DNA from: Allodiplogaster sudhausi
Taxonomy: Eukaryota; Nematoda; Chromadorea; Rhabditida; Diplogasteridae
Assembly: GCA_945643635.1 (NCBI GenBank)
Contig: CALZFC010000017.1
Span: forward strand, 4,845,001 to 4,909,000
Reading direction: 5' to 3'
Length of the DNA: 64,000 bases
The notes under the pieces were generated by a model, which worked only from the letters and a program-made list of their open reading frames with translations, was not told the origin of the DNA and searched no databases. Positions 63,978 through 64,000 of this stretch are shown piece after piece (positions within the stretch are counted from its first letter, which is position 1; every line of letters begins with the position of its first letter). Both the position numbers and the translations under genes were made by a program.

Positions 63978-64000
63978 GTGCGCCTAATCTTACTGTAGAT

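Overview
The window looks like nuclear DNA of a nematode that I cannot place to genus. The evidence is direct. Genes are small with many introns, GC-rich exons lie in AT-rich introns, and pyrimidine-AG sites sit just upstream of several start codons, as expected for spliced-leader trans-splicing. The gene content also fits: two SRSX-like serpentine receptors, a major-sperm-protein (MSP) domain gene, and a compact protein tyrosine phosphatase. All gene models were built by hand from splice sites, reading-frame phase, and either family motifs or a second paralog in the window. No RNA or database evidence was available.

Layout. 1-5.1 kb is almost geneless and dominated by (GA)n/(CT)n tracts. At 5.1-5.6 kb there are one or two very small minus-strand membrane-protein ORFs. 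At 7.3-9.4 kb (+) lies secreted-protein gene 1, which shares a CKPPFCNPF block with gene 2 at 38.3-42.2 kb (+). 9.4-13.4 kb is mostly repeats, with one GC-rich possible exon. At 13.4-14.4 kb (-) is an unrecognised 224-aa membrane protein. At 16.3-17.9 and 20.5-22.3 kb (-) are two tandemly duplicated seven-transmembrane receptors, with a 71-aa membrane-protein ORF (+) between them. At 24.2-25.7 kb (-) is an MSP-domain protein. At 27.0-27.5 kb (+) is a 56-aa secreted cationic peptide gene behind a TATA box. At 27.6-31.4 and 33.3-36.8 kb (-) are two paralogous G-protein alpha subunits with a small unrecognised gene between them. At 43.0-46.0 kb (-) is a tyrosine phosphatase. The right end holds conserved housekeeping genes, all (+): COP9 signalosome subunit 2 (48.3-53.2), an Eaf6/MEAF6-like subunit (53.7-54.9) and the first 22 exons of VPS34 PI3-kinase (55.3 to the window end).

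How they may connect. The receptors and the two G-alpha subunits are both signalling genes, but nothing in the sequence links them. The housekeeping block is head-to-tail with gaps of roughly 0.4-0.5 kb and pyrimidine-AG sites near at least two starts, so partial co-transcription is possible but unproven. The most unusual features are these: both G-alpha P-loops carry proline at the Ras Gly12 position; a 1.6-kb near-perfect palindrome with Tc1/mariner-like ends lies inside an intron; several introns need GC donors, and one csn-2 intron needs a non-AG acceptor; and purine/pyrimidine tracts in introns tend to be oriented relative to the splice sites.
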